Below are positions 53,031-53,032 of a stretch of 53,032 nucleotides of DNA, one piece after another. This stretch comes from an uncultured Clostridia bacterium (GTDB taxonomy: Bacteria; Bacillota; Clostridia; UBA1381; UMGS1253). Where the stretch lies: the NCBI GenBank assembly GCA_934457145.1, contig CAKSHP010000015.1:1-53032 (forward strand), in the 5' to 3' direction. Under the pieces are notes generated by a model. The model was not told where the DNA came from and did not search any database. It saw only the letters and a list, made by a program, of their open reading frames with translations. Numbering within the stretch: position 1 is the first letter of the stretch; each line of letters starts with the position of its first letter. Made by a program: the position numbers and the translations under genes.

Positions 53031-53032
53031 CG

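Overview
The window is about 53 kb of AT-rich DNA, dense with genes, from a low-GC Bacillota, most likely an uncultured, plant- or mucus-polysaccharide-degrading gut Clostridia. The basis is GGAGG ribosome-binding sites, frequent TTG/GTG starts, S-layer-homology (SLH) proteins, 'copper amine oxidase N-terminal-like' stalk domains, large secreted lyase and deacetylase proteins with LamG-like modules, a ParE/ParC-type topoisomerase pair and a frameshifted prfB. The phylum is well supported; family-level placement is a guess. No rRNA, tRNA, CRISPR array or insertion sequence was seen.

Left edge (1-2.9 kb): the 5' part of a secreted SLH protein gene, then a tyrosine recombinase gene whose own locus is bracketed by two inverted 27-bp dyads (10-bp arms around an identical 7-bp spacer). 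Imperfect direct repeats lie just inside them. This has the layout of a self-contained invertible segment. A third copy of the dyad with a changed spacer lies 47 kb away, in the surface-gene cluster at 49.6 kb. This is the most unusual feature of the window.

2.9-14.2 kb: a TPR membrane protein and cyclophilin, gap (GAPDH), an orphan MsmK/UgpC-type sugar-importer ATPase, an EF-G-like GTPase with a degenerate G4 motif, a trkA-trkH potassium-uptake operon, and an operon of two overlapping Rrf2 regulators plus an AlkD-like protein. That operon sits behind a perfect 20-bp palindrome.

14.2-28.3 kb: carbohydrate accessory region. It has a cytosolic GH10 enzyme divergent from a cytosolic heparinase II/III-like protein (followed by radical SAM and DUF523 genes), a 1437-residue secreted heparinase-like protein with LamG, stalk and F5/8C modules, a TIM-barrel epimerase, a hemolysin III/PAQR membrane protein, a DUF2156 protein and a GH42-like glycosidase. 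Exported and cytosolic polysaccharide enzymes side by side suggest outside cleavage, import (perhaps powered by the orphan MsmK) and intracellular completion; no permease is in the window.

28.4-45.1 kb: mostly housekeeping on the minus strand. An apgM - AI-2E-family permease - metG - alaS - HIT run is followed by a 1151-residue secreted polysaccharide deacetylase-like protein and a topoisomerase IV B - A - prfB operon.

45.2-50.4 kb: cell-envelope genes: a CapA-like lipoprotein (minus strand), then a plus-strand cluster of GtrA, SLH, FG-GAP propeller and stalk-domain/NPCBM-like proteins behind a strong promoter and a terminator-like leader hairpin. The window closes with lysS, a 430-bp intergenic stretch holding a possible small RNA, and an XRE-family regulator that may mark the start of another accessory segment.
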